A stretch of 64,000 nt of DNA, taken from the NCBI GenBank assembly GCA_943735955.1, contig OX030957.1:10995100-11059099 (forward strand), in the 5' to 3' direction. Source of the DNA: Piscicola geometra. Its lineage: Eukaryota; Annelida; Clitellata; Hirudinida; Piscicolidae. This document shows, piece after piece, positions 42,878-55,904 of this stretch. Both the position numbers and the translations under genes were made by a program. The notes below the pieces were generated by a model that was not told where the DNA came from, did no database searches, and was given only the letters and a program-made list of their open reading frames with translations. The stretch's first letter is position 1, and every line of letters starts with the position of its first letter.

Positions 42878-43557
42878 TGTCTTCTGCCAACGTTCTCTTT
42901 CGCAAACCTGCCAGACAAGATGGCACTGTATCCATTCACGTAGCTGACCTCGCCGTGGATGGAAACTATACTCCAAATATGGTTACTGGCTCATGTACTC
43001 ACGCTGGAACTTCTGGAACGTGGTGGCTTTGCGACATGCAAAACTTCTACATGGTTGGAAAAGTGTCAGTGTATGGCAGGGATAGCAGTATGTTTCGACT
43101 AAGCTACTTCATCGTGGGTCTTTCCACAAGCGGCTACGGAGGTGGTAATGTGGTCAGAGGCACGTACCATATATGTGCTCAATACCCAAACATAATCAAT
43201 GAGATTGGTCCTTTCACGGTGTATTGCGTCCCTCCCATCCCCTTCTCCAAATACCTAATCGTGCAGCAGCCTGAACCATCCCCTGGATCTCTCGCAATAT
43301 GCGAGATTGAAGCGTTTGTAGTTGAGATCAAGAAAGCATACAAGTGGCAAATGTTCGAAGGTTTCTACCAGAGCAACTTCGAAATGGCCAGACTGGCAAA
43401 GAAGAGTGGTTTGGAGTGCACTTTGGAGTGTTTCAGCATGGAAGGTTGCTGGTCTGCCAGTCGTTCGAGCTCCGGAGAGTGCATCCTCAGTGCCAGCAAC
43501 AGCACCAGTGTTCTTGTACAGGATGAAGCGTGGGACTATTATCTAGGAATAGAATAA
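42878..43557 (+). CDS. Fucolectin-like (FTP) domain plus PAN/Apple-like domain, secreted protein, last exon
   Basis: An acceptor (ATCGTTCCAG) ends at 42877. The exon enters with 2 nt and runs 225 codons to TAA. Residues about 5-150: NVLFRKPARQDGTVS...AVDGNYTPN...SCTHAGTSGTWWLCDM...GKVSVYGR...AICEIEAFV, the order of a fucolectin/tachylectin-4/pentraxin (F5/8 C-like) domain (NVALGKPA..AVDG..SCTHT..PWWxVDL..V.V.NR..CEVEV). Residues about 158-225: GFYQSNFEMARLAKKSGLECTLECFSMEGCWS...GECILS, cysteine spacing like a PAN/Apple domain. Probably an extracellular carbohydrate-binding protein. The 5' exon with the signal peptide was not found; an old hAT relic lies directly upstream, so it could be displaced. 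Confidence 0.75.
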
Positions 43558-43739
43558 TCAGCTGTTTCAAACTTTTTTGTTAAACAAAATTAATATATTT
43601 TTTGGTCTATTACTATTCGTGTTCCTTTTGAAATATTTTGTTCACCCTAATTTCTACTTATTCCTATTTTTCCGCTCAACAACTAATGAACTAAAAATGC
43701 TATTGCGCAAATAAATGTAGTTGATGAATGGAGAGCATT

Positions 43740-43960
<221 letters not shown>

Positions 43961-44143
43961 TAGACCCTTCCAATATATGTATATGTATCAAGTTTGAAAA
44001 AAAACAATCAATCTTAATAATCTAACCTCACCCACATCACCATGATCATCATTGCCACAAAATCATTGTTTTTACCAATACAAAATGTAATTTCACCACA
44101 GAACTAACATTCCTATTACAGCATAATAATCACCACATCATCT

Positions 44144-44335
44144 TCACAACCACAAAACATAATCATCATTTTTCTTAATCTTCTTGCCACTGGTGTTGAG
44201 GCTGCGACAGGAGGAGAAGGAGAAGTCCTTGCCAACACTGGAGCTGTTTTTGTTGTGGAAGGTTTTCTCTTTTTTGTCGCAGCTCACCTGGTTCTCTGCG
44301 GCTATCTTGGTTTGCTGCGACCATTCCTTGACAGG
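44144..44335 (-). CDS. Orphan candidate terminal exon, unknown protein
   Basis: On the minus strand an acceptor (TTGGTTGTTTTAG) precedes an open frame of 63 residues, PVKEWSQQTKIAAENQ...FSFSSCRSLNTSGKKIK, ending in TGA. It begins in phase 0. A disrupted relative is at 38598-38700, so this may be part of a repeat and not a host gene. No upstream exon was found and the family is not recognised. Confidence 0.35.
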   Translation of the reverse strand, partial: PVKEWSQQTKIAAENQVSCDKKEKTFHNKNSSSVGKDFSFSSCRSLNTSGKKIKKNDDYVLWL

Positions 44336-44919
44336 CTAAAACAACCAACATTCACACAAAAAACATTCTAATTAATAATATTTAATTTTTAATTATATTT
44401 AAGATTTTAACCTTTTAAAATACTATTCCTAAAACCGTTTATTCCACAAATTTATTTGAGCCAAAATGGCAGCCGCTAACCAACATTTTTTAATTAAAAA
44501 CGGAAATTTTTTGACCCATTGTTTTTCTCTATTGATTAATTACTTGTTTCATCTTAGCAACTAAATACAAACATTGAAAACTCTTGGTGGAAAACAATGC
44601 ATCGCAAACAAGTCCATAGAATGGAACATCAAATTGTAATTTATGAGGATCAATGGCATGGAATAAAGAACGTTGTCATGCAACGCTGCCAACTAGGGGT
44701 GAAACCAGATTCGATTACAGAAGCTCCATTTACAGTGTCCTATTTTTTTTCTAAAAAATGAAAATTGCAAAAGTGTGAATGCATTTAAAAAACAGGAATA
44801 TAAGAATAAGATCCATGTGATTATAATGAATACTACGATATTATAATTTTTGGCTATTTATAAGTTGGAGAAAAACGTATGTCTTACGTTTTAAATGTTA
44901 AAAAAGAATAAATAGGAGG

Positions 44920-45017
44920 AGGTTGCACAATATAGATTTTTACACGTAAATAATAAATAGTATAATTAATTAATAAATAATAATAATTATTTTCACACGT
45001 AGCCTCATAGCTCAATT
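44920..45017. mobile_element. MITE family E, copy 3, truncated by hAT insertion
   Basis: aggaggaggttgcacaatatag...cgtagcctcatagctcaatt matches the left end of the copy at 35478. The match is cut at GCTCAATT, exactly where a hAT end (CAGGGGCGGCGATCTG) begins. Confidence 0.7.
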
Positions 45018-48000
45018 CAGGGGCGGCGATCTGTAGAAAATCTTGGGGGGGTCCACCCCAGGGTTAGAATCCAATAAACTGGTATCGGCCAATTCAGTGA
45101 CAGCGATACTATTTAGTATTGGTTGCTGTATTGCGAATTCTTTTTGTATCAACTACTAATATTTGTATGGCCAACCATTAAAAAATATTCGATACTTAAT
45201 AAAAAATATTTTTCTATTGCCACTTTAAGCGATTTGAAGAAAAAACGATTTTAATAGCTTTTATTATTGGTCATCTATATAAATTCAATTACAACTAGCC
45301 ATCAACCCTACTAATATCAAAACCACCATTCTAAAAATATAACCACGGTCCACGATTTTGAAGAAAAATTTAACTTTTTTTTAAAGTTTTTAGCGATTTG
45401 AGAAAAAAAAGTTTTGCTATAGATTCAATTAATGTTATTATTATGTTTTTTCATTCATTTACTTCTTTTTTTTTTCAATGATTTTATGAACGACTAAAAA
45501 AAGTTTCCACAAATCCTTTTATTATTTTTAAAAATCTATTCATCAGTTCTTTTTCTAAAAAAATAAATTTGCATAACATTAAAATAACTATTTAAAAAAT
45601 ATGCGCAGATTTGTATCCATATGCCTATGTTCCAATAAAATAGTGAAATTCCTTTCAATAGTGTCAAATTTAACAATAAATGAATAATAATTAAATGTCT
45701 GGACAATCTGTTTTTACAGTCATCCTATTATAGAAGTATATATAAATGTCAAGCACTAAAAATTAGAATATCAATATATCATAAATATATAGCATAACTA
45801 ACTAGGTAGACCAGGCATAAATCTGTATTCCTTTTGTTGATGAAACTCTAACGATAAATAAACACTTTATTGGGTTAGCCAGTCGAACAGACAGATAAAT
45901 ATACACGCTGGGTCAAAATAACATGCCGCTATATATTTGTATATAACTTTGGCAAATGTAAAGCGATTTTCAAATTTTTCACAGTTTGACTCAGAAATGA
46001 ATAAGGATCAAGATTTAAGAAAAATTTATTTTGACCTTTTTAATCTGTAATACATTCCCCTTGTGAAGTTGAAACAAATGTGAAAATATCGAAATATGTT
46101 TGTGTTTCATAATACAGTTTTCGCTGTTTTCACACTTGTTTTAGTTTCACTAGGTGAAAAGAATGCACATTAAAAGAATCTAAATAAATGTTATAACATC
46201 TTGTTTTCCATTCATTTCTGAGTCAAATAGTTTTTTTAAATTTCAAATAGATTTAAATTTGCCAAATTTATAAACAAAAATACATTGGGAAATTTTTTTG
46301 GCCCACTGTGTATATTCAGATAACAAAGAATACTTTCTCTGTCTGTTCTCCTATCTTCTCCCACAGCTCGCTAACTCCAATTTCCAAAAAGACCCCTTCG
46401 AATGTCTGACCGACTAGAAAATTCTCTGCTAGCTTATTTTAATCTATGCTGTCAAGTATATCCTGATGTGCATGACAAACGGCCAGTGAATTCAATCAAT
46501 CAATCAATCAAATAGATTTCTAAAGAATTCAAGCAAGGCTGTGTCATAGTTGCACGCAACCAAGTCTTAAGACGCCGCAAAGCATTAAAAGATCTTTCTG
46601 CAGTACAGGACGTTGTTGGACAAACAAGCATCAACCTGATCAATCTTTCAACCTGAGAAAAGAGATGTCTGACTTCCGGGATCATAGCTTGCATTATTTG
46701 TTGCACTTGTGATGAAGTTCTGTATTCATTCTGGTCTTTAAACATAGCTAACTGTGAACAAAGACTATTTGCATTTAACTCACGATACTGCTTGCAAATA
46801 TCATGGTTCACTTCACCAGTTAGCAACATTTTCTCTAGCTGCAAGTATAAACGCGAACCAGGAGAATCTCGATTGAACCTTTCTGTGAGTTGCATGATTG
46901 CAGTGTCTATGACAGCGTAATATGCTGCTCGATAATGTTCCTTTGGTGTTGTTGCTACATAAGCTGGGCCCAGCCCACAATACTTTTAGGGTGGCTTTAG
47001 CACCCGAGGTACAGCAATCGGCTCGAGATCATATGCCGAAACCATACTGTTGACATCTCTGAAAATGGCGTTAAACTGTTCATCTGCTCGTAGACGACGC
47101 AGTTTTTGCACAACTGAATCAGTCGCTGCAACTATTCCACTGACCTTGGCACTTGCTGATTGCAACGACTTGTTTAACTGTTCCAGAAGTGAAAACACTA
47201 AAACAACTATCCTGAGGGCCAGTGCAGTAGTGCCCTGTTGAAGGGGATCAAAAAGGCCTCGAACCTTTACAGCTGTTTCATCAGCAGTACCATTAGAAGC
47301 TAATGATTCCAAGCTAACAAGTATTATTTCATAATGTTCAAGCACAGAAGATACTACAGATACTCTGGTCAGCCATCTTGTAGGACAAAGAGGTGTTATA
47401 CTATACTTCTTATTCAGTGGCTCATCAGGCAAGTCAATTATAAGAGACACTAAAGCATCACTAAATTGCTTCTTGAACTTCCCTGAACGATTGTACAAGG
47501 CACCTAACTCTTGGACAAACTGAAGGGAATTGCTCACAAAGGGATTTGCGGCAGCTGTGTGCTGGGCAACAAGATTTGCACAGTGTGCAGAACAGTGGAA
47601 AAACAATGCACGCGGATGCTCACTGCTGATAAAAGCCTGACAACTTTTATATCGGCCGCTCATGTTAACAGCGCCGTCATAAGTCTGAGCTCTAAGGTTT
47701 TCTATGGGTAGCCAAATTCTGATCAGAACATCTTTTACTACAGCAGATAATGTTTTTCCCGGTCGTGTCTGGTGGGCTGAATAAACCAATAAACTGTTCA
47801 TTAACATTTAGAGCTTCATCAACAAAACGAATGCATATCAATTCTTGCTCTAACCCATTGCAGTCTTGTGTGCCGTCAACCACAACACCAAACTGGCATG
47901 ATTCGGCATTAACAGTGCACACTATGTTTTTAACGTTAGAATGAGCTAAAAGCATCAGCATTTCATTTTGGCAGTCATGCGATATGAGACTTTTAGTTTG

Positions 48001-49856
48001 ATTTTACCACAACTTTAGTTTTTTATGTCTTTCAGCTAGCAAAGCCAGTAATTGATTATAATTGCCATTCTTTTCAATATGCCCTCGAAATGGTAAAGCC
48101 TGGCGTGCAAGAAAGCGTATAACGGAAAAAAGCTGCAAAAGACAACTACGATTACCTGCTTGCTCAGTGAGCTTTTGCTTGAAAAGCTGTGCACAAATAG
48201 ACGGTTTCTTCTATTGTTGAAATTGAAATACAGCGTGAGAGTGGCATGCTGATTTTTCATGCTTTTCAAATTTTTCAATTGCTTTTTTCCAGTTAACAAA
48301 ACCATTGTCTATGAAGGCGTCTTCATTTTGTGAGGTTAATGATAATGAAGACAGGCTTTTTGCTTTTTAACAATGGAAGCATAAAACTTTGTTTATCTCG
48401 GTTACATGGAGCCAATGAAAGCGCTTAAACCATGCCGATTGGAATGTGAGAATTTTCTTTCTTTTTTCAACAAGTATTTCTTGTTTTAAAAGATGCATTA
48501 CATATAATGGCTGATTAGCAGCATCAAAGACAGTATTTTCTTGAATATTTGTAGATGACTGTGTGTTGACTGCTGTAGTTGGACATTCAACTTTTTCTGA
48601 AGTACTTCTGCTACTTTGATAATTAGATGTTTCTGTTGATATACCCTGTATTCAAACATTAGTAAATATTTAAAAAATTAAAACAAGTTTTTTATAGTTA
48701 TTTCTTACTTACAAAGCTTGAAAACTGATGAACTGAAAGTGTAACCTCGTGTTCGAGTTCAAAGGAATCAGTGCATAAACACCTTTTTTTAGTTTTAGTA
48801 AGATATTTATCCATGATAAAACAGATAAAACAGTATAAACGAAATTTTAGAAACAATTTAAATCCGCCTGCTTGCAAAAAGTGAACCGGTCTTTTCGGAA
48901 AAGCATCCCTACTTTAATAAAATGTTTTAATCTTTGAAAGTAGTTTGTTCTATTTTTAGATTTAGAAAGCAGTGCATGCTCTAAACTATTTTAAGCAATC
49001 AGCTTAGCTTGAAAGTCCCAAGATAGGATAAATCATATATGTATAATACATGTATTATATTGGATGAATATTGTGGTAGCGTCTTTTTTTGCTTCGCGAT
49101 TCGCAATTATCGAATTAATTTTTTTTTCTTTTTTAATTGTGCTTATTTGAGACAGCTCATAGAGCTTTGTTCTTTAATAAAAAATTTTTAATGTTTGAAG
49201 CCTTTTGAAATTCATCTAAAAAATTGAGGGGCCGATATTAAGGTGGATCTCAGAATTCCCCAAGATCGTCACCCATGCAAAATAAGTAATATAATATGAA
49301 TGATTTTATTATAAAAGTGTAAATCTGCCTGCTTGCAAAAAATGAACCGATATTTTCTGAAAAGCGTCGTTGAATGTCTGCTTGCGAAAATTGAAAAATC
49401 AAAAAAATATTTTTATAAAGTATAATATTTTAATTTATATACATAAATACAAAAAAAATAGATGAAAGAGTATTTGAGTAAGCAAATCATAATTTAGCTT
49501 CAGGCAGCTATCATAACTAAGCCTACACAAAATATATTACTGAAGAAAATTCTGTTTTATGCTATGGTTGACGATCATGCTTGTATTAAAATATGAGTTG
49601 AGAAATTATTTAATTTGAAAAATTGAGAGTTAAGATGGACCCCAGGACCCCAATAGCATCGCTGCCCATACATACTCACAATTTATTACTGCATTAAACA
49701 ATTTTTTTCTATGGTTGACGATTATGCTCATATCAAAATAGAAATAGAAAAAAAATTGTTGAAAAAAGTGGGGGGGTCCACATTAAGGTGGACTCCCCCA
49801 CTAAAAAAAAGTGGGGGGGTCCTGACCCCAGGACCCCCCCAGGATCGCCGCCCATG
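45018..49856 (-). mobile_element. hAT element (most complete member of the family), relic transposase
   Basis: Left end CAGGGGCGGCGATCTG; right end, inverted, CATGGGCGGCGATCCT. The transposase on the minus strand starts at 48814 (MDKYLTKTKKRC). A possible short intron follows (donor GTAAGT at 48713, acceptor ACAG near 48649). A zinc-finger-like part (NWKKAIEKFEKHEKSACHSH, 48300-48220) is followed by the catalytic core 47961-46986 (FGVVVDGTQDCNGLEQ, CPTRWLTRVS) and the dimerisation end 46895-46500 (CPTTSCTAERSFNALRRLK). Stops and frameshifts remain. Resembles ZMYM1-type hAT proteins. The right third has subterminal repeats (49200-49856). Confidence 0.88.
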
Positions 49857-51186
49857 CATAGGGGGATTCTGAGGTCCATTTCAATATCGACCCTTTTAAT
49901 TTTTTAGATGAACCAAAGTTATTGAATTTCAAAAAACTAAAGTTGTGGAGTAAATCAAACTACAAGTTTCATATCGCATAACTGCCAAAAGAAATTTTGA
50001 GGCTTTTAGCTCATTCTATCGTTAGAAACACACTGTGCACTGTAAACGCCGAATAAAGCCAGTTTGGTGTTGTGGTTGATGGCACACAAGACTGCAATGG
50101 GTTAGAGCAGGAATCGATATGCATTCGTTTTTTTTGATGAAGCTCTGAATATTAATGAACAGTTTATTGGTTTGTTCAGCCCACCAGATACGATCGAAAA
50201 AACATTATCTGCTGTAGTGAAAGATTTTCTTGTCAAAATTATGCTACCCATAGAAAAACTAAAAGCTCAGACTTATGACGGCGCTGCTAACATGAACGGC
50301 CAATATAATGGTTGTGAGGTTATTATCAGCAGTGAGCATCCGCTTGCATTGTTTTTCCACTTTTCTGCACACTGTGCAAATCTTGTTGCCCAGCACACAG
50401 CTGCCGCAAATCTCTTTGTGAGCAATTCACTTCAGTTTGTCCAAGAGTTAGATAATTTTTACAATCGTTCAGGGAAGGTCAAGAAGTAGTTTAGTGAGGC
50501 TTTAGTGTCTCTTATAATTGCCTTTCCTATTGAACCACTGAATAAAAAGTATAGTAGAAAACTTCTTGTTCTACAAGATGACTGACCAGAGTTTCTAAAA
50601 TGTCTTCGGTGCTTGAACATTATGAAGTGGTACTTGTTAGCTTGGAATCATTTGCTTCCATTGGTACTGCTGATGAAACAGCTGATAGACTTGAGGTCTT
50701 TTTTAACAGGGCACTACTACACTAGCCCTCAAAGTAGAAACTCGTCTTTGTTCACAATTAACTATGTGGACCCAAAAAAATCTCCCAATGTATATTTGTT
50801 TATAACTTCGGCAAATTTAAATCCATTTGTAATTTTTAAAAACTATTTGACTCAGAAATGAATGGAAAACAAGATGCTATAAATTTTTTTATGAGTTGAT
50901 GGCTAGTTGTAATTGAATTTATTTAGATGAAAAATAATAAAAAGTACTAAAATCGCTTTCGTTTTTCTTCAAATCGCTCATAGTGGCAATAGAAAAGTAT
51001 TTTTATTGGGTATCAAACTTTTTTTCAATGTTTGGTGACACAAATATTAATAGTTGATACAAAAATAATTTTCACTACAGTGAATAATACTAAATAGTAT
51101 TGCTTTTACTGAATTGGTCGATACCGGTTCTTTGATTCCAACCCTGTGGAGGACCCCCCAAGATTTTTCGCAGATCGCCGCCCCTG
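49857..51186 (+). mobile_element. hAT fragment in inverted orientation (5' part of the host element)
   Basis: Begins CATAGGGG next to the previous element's right end and reads the transposase on the plus strand (FGVVVDGTQDCNGLEQ; 50172-50489 SPPDTIEKTLSAVVKDFLV...HCANLVAQHTAAANLFVSN). It ends with the terminal repeat CAGATCGCCGCCCCTG at 51186, followed by CCCCTATG. It is the reverse of the expected orientation for the sequence that continues at 51187. Confidence 0.85.
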
Positions 51187-51893
51187 CCCCTATGAATATC
51201 GCCCATGCAAAATAAGTAGCACAATATGAATGATGTAAATCTGTCTGCTTGCAAAAAGGGAACTTATATTTTCTGAAAAGAATTCTGAATGCCTGCTGGC
51301 GAAAATTGAAAAATTATATTACTGAATAAAAATTCTGTTTCATGCTATGGTTGACGATTATGCTTGTATTAAGATAGGAGTTGAGAAATTAGTGTATTTG
51401 TAAAACTGAAGAGGGTCCATGTTAAGATGGACCCCAGGACCCCCTAGCATCACTGCCCATACATACTCACAATGTATTACTGTATTAGCATTTTTTTATC
51501 CCATGGTTGACAATTAGGCTCGTATTAAAATTATAGTTGAGAAAAGTGTATTTTAAAAGAGTGAGGGGGTTCTTGTAAAGGTGGACCCCAGACCACCTCA
51601 GGATTCCCGCCTACGTCATAGTGATAAAAAAACTAGGTGAAGGAGTATTTAAGAAAGAAAATAATAATTTTGTTTTAGACAGCTATCACTATAACTACAC
51701 ATACTCACAATGTATTACTGTATAAACATTTACTTTTATGCGATGGTTGACGATTATGCTCATATCCAAATAGAAACTGTTGAATAGAAAAACGGGAAAA
51801 AAGTGGGGGAGGTCCCTATTAAGGTGGACCCACCCACTAAAAAAAAGTGGGGGGGGGGTCCTGACCCCAGGCCCCCCAAGGATCGCCGCCTAT
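51187..51893 (-). mobile_element. hAT subterminal repeat array (3' part of the host element)
   Basis: Continues from cccctatgaatatcgcccatgcaaaa in the same register as element A at 28642, through three GGGGGTCC/GGACCCC units, to aggatcgccgcctatg at 51893. Confidence 0.85.
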
Positions 51894-53026
51894 GCTTTAG
51901 TGTCTCACATAACTGACTTGCCTGATGAGCCACTAAATAAAAAGTATAATATAAAACTTTTTCCTAAAAGACGGTTGACCTGAGTATCTGAAGTGTCTTC
52001 TGTGCTTGAACATTATGAAGTGGCATTTGTTAGCTTTGAATCATTTGCTTCCATTGGTACTGCTGATGAAACAACTGTAAAGGCTCGAGGCTTTTTTTTA
52101 AACAAGGCACTACTGCACTGGCCCTTAAGGTAGTTAACATTCAAAGAGTTTCATTAAAAAAACGAATGCATATCGATTCCTGCTCTAACCCATTTCAGTC
52201 TTGTGTGCCGTCAACCACAACACTAAACTGGCTTGATTCGGCATTAACAGTGCACACTGTGTTTCTAACGATAGAATGAGCTTAAAGCATCTGCATTTCT
52301 TTTTGGCAGTTAAGCGAAATGAAACTTGTAGTTTGATTTAACCAAAACTTTAGTTAATGTTCGAAGCCTTTTGAAATTCATTAACTTTGGTTCATTTAAA
52401 AAATTGAAAGGGTCGGTATTGAAGTGGACCTCAGAACCATGCAAAATAAGTAGCACAATATGAATGATTTTTTAAATAAAATTGTAAATCTGTCTGCTTG
52501 CATAAAGTGAACTGAATAAAAATTCTGTTTCATGCTATGGCTGACGATTATGCTTGTATTAAGATAGGAGTTTAGAAATTATTGTATTTGAAAAACTGAG
52601 GAGTGTCCATGTTAAGATGGACCCCAGGACCCCCCTAGCATTGCTGCCCATACATACTCACAATGTATTACTATATTAGAATTTTTTATCCCATGGTTGA
52701 CGATTAGGCTCGTATCAAAATGAGTTGAGAAATGTGTATTTGTAAAAGAGTGAGGGGGTCCTTGTAAAGATGGACCCCAGGACCCCCTCAGGATTCCTTC
52801 TTACACCGTAGTGATAAAAAAAAGTAGGTGAAGGAGTATTTAAGTAAGCAAAGAATATTTTTGTTTTAGACAGCTATCACTATAACTACAAATACCCACA
52901 ATGTATTACTGTATAAAAATTTACTTTTATGCCATGGTTGATGATTATGCTCATATCCAAATATAAATTTTTGAATACAAAATGGAAAAAAAGTGGAGGG
53001 ATCCTTATTAAGGTGGATAGTAGCGG
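51894..53026. mobile_element. Further hAT fragments, two orientations
   Basis: 51894-52134 (+) is a transposase piece (DEPLNKKYN, GTADETTVKA). 52135-53026 (-) is another N-terminal piece (inverted FGVVVDGTQ) with its subterminal repeat array, cut at ggtgga by the LTR-like sequence. Confidence 0.75.
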
Positions 53027-53308
53027 CCTACATTTATAGCGGTCCACTTCTGGGACTGGCGTGCCTATGTCTCTCGTACTGTATATAAGGAAGCCTTCTC
53101 GTTAATAAACTCTCTCTTGTCTTCCTACTCCTATCGTGCTCGCTCAATTCAATTGCTTGCTGTGTTTTTAATTGTTAAGTTATTTTGTTGTAATTTCATG
53201 TTGTTGTCTAATTTCTTATTGACAATCTAACCCACTTTTTGGATTTTAAATATTATTAATAGTTTCAGTTTTACAGCATTATAAAATTTTTAGTAACGTA
53301 CGCGACAG
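53027..53308 (+). promoter_or_regulatory. LTR-like sequence (possible solo or partial LTR)
   Basis: A TATA box (TGTATATAAGG at about 53084), then a CT-rich start region with gttAATAAActc about 20 bases on, and cttgtcttcctactcc. It interrupts a hAT repeat at ggtgga. This arrangement is typical of LTR promoter/R regions, but no PBS, gag/pol or second LTR was identified. The sequence after the hAT at 55288 may be its continuation. Confidence 0.4.
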
Positions 53309-55279
53309 CAGGGGCGCAACCAGCAAAAAATGCTGGGGGGGCTCAACTTTAGTAATTTTTTTAATTGTTTACCGCTGGTGTTGCGTTTTTGCAACAGCAA
53401 TTTATCTATTTTTTTGCTGTTTTAATACCGAGTATTTTCACATATTTTGTACAAGAAATTTTAAATGTTAATTTCATAAGTCAAATTTCAATTTGTTAAA
53501 TTTTAATTTCATAAGTTAAATTTCAATTTGTTAAATTTTAATTTCATATAATAAATTCAATTTTTAAATTTATAATCTTTCATTTCCTGTTCACATTTAA
53601 AATTTCTCAAAAAATCCTTTCTCGCTTAGATAATTGTTCAATTTTTTCGTTCGATTTTAGTATTTTTATACAAATTTAGATTTAATTTCAGGGTGAAAGG
53701 ATAGTTAATACTTAAATTAAATTTTTTTATATTAAAAATTACTTGTAAAAAGTGTAAAATGCTTTTAAAAATCAATGGTGCGTTTTCGCAACTTTGACGT
53801 AATATGATTTCAAACGATTTTTAATAAGCCTAGTAATTTATTACAATAATTATTATGAAAAAAATACAATTATTATTTCAATGTTAATGTATTATGAAAT
53901 TTATAAAATTAAAATTAAAAGTTGAATTTTGTAGATGAATGTTGATTTTTATGTTTCGAAAAAAAATTCCAAACCGCAAATGCTTTACACTTGAAGCTTT
54001 TATTGAAGAGAATATAATTTTTTAACCTCTCATAGATTGATTATAAAATTAAAATAAAGATAACATTTGTCGTCATTGTCGTTTTTAAAACAGCACGACA
54101 GTTTATGAATGTGCTGTTGTAATTCACGTTAAATATTTTGTTGTAATTAAAATTATTATTATTATTATAACTAATAAAATAATTAAAAGTCATAATTTTA
54201 TCGATCTATTTGCAATTTAAATTTATTTCTGTTTTAATAAATGTGGTTTGAATTAATTTATTTATGATTTCTTACTGCACAGTATGTGACACTTCCCGTT
54301 CATGTTGCGTTTTCGCAACATTTTGCCCCATTAAAACTTATGAAATAATTGTTTTCAATTTTGCTTGAGTTATTCTTATAACCATATATTGCAAGTCTGA
54401 ATGTAAAATTCATGTTAACTTTTTTTCTCGGGTAGCGGCGGTAAATGAGCTAAATAAAAAATACCCATTATAATTGATAAAGAATTTAGATAGTTTATTA
54501 ATGATACAAAGAAAAACTACAAACTAAGTTGCATAGTATTCTTAGAGTTACGTCATCAGTTTGTGAAAATCTTTTCACCATTTCATTTACTGGAAGAATT
54601 GCAGTAGCGGTTTTGTTATCAGATATTCTCAAACAAGCTTTGCAAACGACGAGCAGAAACAGTCGTCCTAAGATGAATTTTAATAAGCCGAAATTTAGAA
54701 AATGCTCTTTCTGCATCTGATGAAGTAACTGGCAGTCAGAGCAACATCGAGCATATAATGCAACTCGGGCTGAAGGCTTGTTGCGCAAGAGTTCTTGCAG
54801 TTCGATACATGCAATGAGATCAGACTGATCCGCAGGTAAACCTGTTGATGTGAATTTGAGCTGTCTTTGCACAGTATCAGCATCCTTTCAATGAAGGTTG
54901 GATAATTCTGAAAGCTCGAGAGTTATTTTGTCTATCTGCGTTGTTCTTTATATACTGTGTCATGGCTGGGAAAATTTACATATGAAAAGTCTAAAGATTT
55001 AAAAGTGTAGTTAAGGTCTAGTGGTGCTCTATTTCTTCTCAAAATGTGTGATATGTTAGTGTTATTTTGGTTGGATATCTATGATCTGTGTTGATATATG
55101 AAATGTTTCGTGAGATAAAGGCCCGATGGCCATCCAGAGCAAATATCATTGTCCTATGGCATGTTGAAAAATTCATTACCCCCCCCCCCCAGCAAAAAAA
55201 CTCATCGACTTTCGAAAAATTGCGAAACCCTTTGAATAGGGGCTTGAGCCCCCCCCAGCCCCCCCTGGTTGCGCCACTG
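53309..55279 (-). mobile_element. hAT element G2 with perfect 8-bp target duplication
   Basis: Ends CAGGGGCGCAACCAGC... and, inverted, CAGTGGCGCAACCAGG. CGCGACAG occurs at 53301-53308 and 55280-55287. The minus strand at 54872-54498 holds a degraded transposase C-terminus (LLKFILGRLFLLVVCKACL). Poly-G/C tracts lie just inside both ends. Exact flanks suggest recent movement, but the coding part is degraded, so it probably moved non-autonomously. Confidence 0.92.
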
Positions 55280-55287
55280 CGCGACAG

Positions 55288-55900
55288 TATGGGTCGAAAC
55301 TTCCAATGAAATGAATAACACGAATTGAATAGCTTAAGTTAAATATTTTGAAAAACATTTTCCACAATCACAAAATTATCTGTTTATTTATTCGTAGTGA
55401 ACAAAATTAATACATAATGGAAATTTTCGACAACGTTAGACAGTTTTGTTTTGAATGCATTTTCTGCAGTACAAACAACTACCTGTCTTGGCTGATGAGT
55501 TAGTATGTACTGGGTGATTAAGAATAATTTTTATATTGTTCTTATCATCCAATTTTTTTCATATAGCTCTGCTCTTAAAATTTTAAAAATCTGTTTTTTT
55601 TCAATTTTTTTCCGCTTAAATTCACGCCAGAAGATGAAAAGATTGAATGCTGAAATGTCTATCATTTGTTGAAAAAAACATTTTGGCTAACGAAATGTTT
55701 GTTTTCTACTAATAGATGCCGTACACATGATAGTAACACTAACTAGTTGTCTTTTTTCTTTGTAACTTCTTTGGGTAATACTCGAAGATTTATCCATACA
55801 GTTAGTCAAGCATCCAGATGTTCAATCAGGTTGATTACAGCAGCCATTCCCAAATTTTCGAATTGGCTCATCTCCGTGATCATTAGCAAAAATGACTTTA
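55288..55900. other. AT-rich spacer
   Basis: Continuation of the LTR-like host sequence after the hAT, then AT-rich DNA. No exon or repeat border could be supported. Confidence 0.3.
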
Positions 55901-55904
55901 TTTT

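Noticed and set aside
46500..47961. Domesticated ZMYM1-like host gene
   Set aside because: Frames are broken, it lies between hAT termini, and several equally decayed copies surround it.
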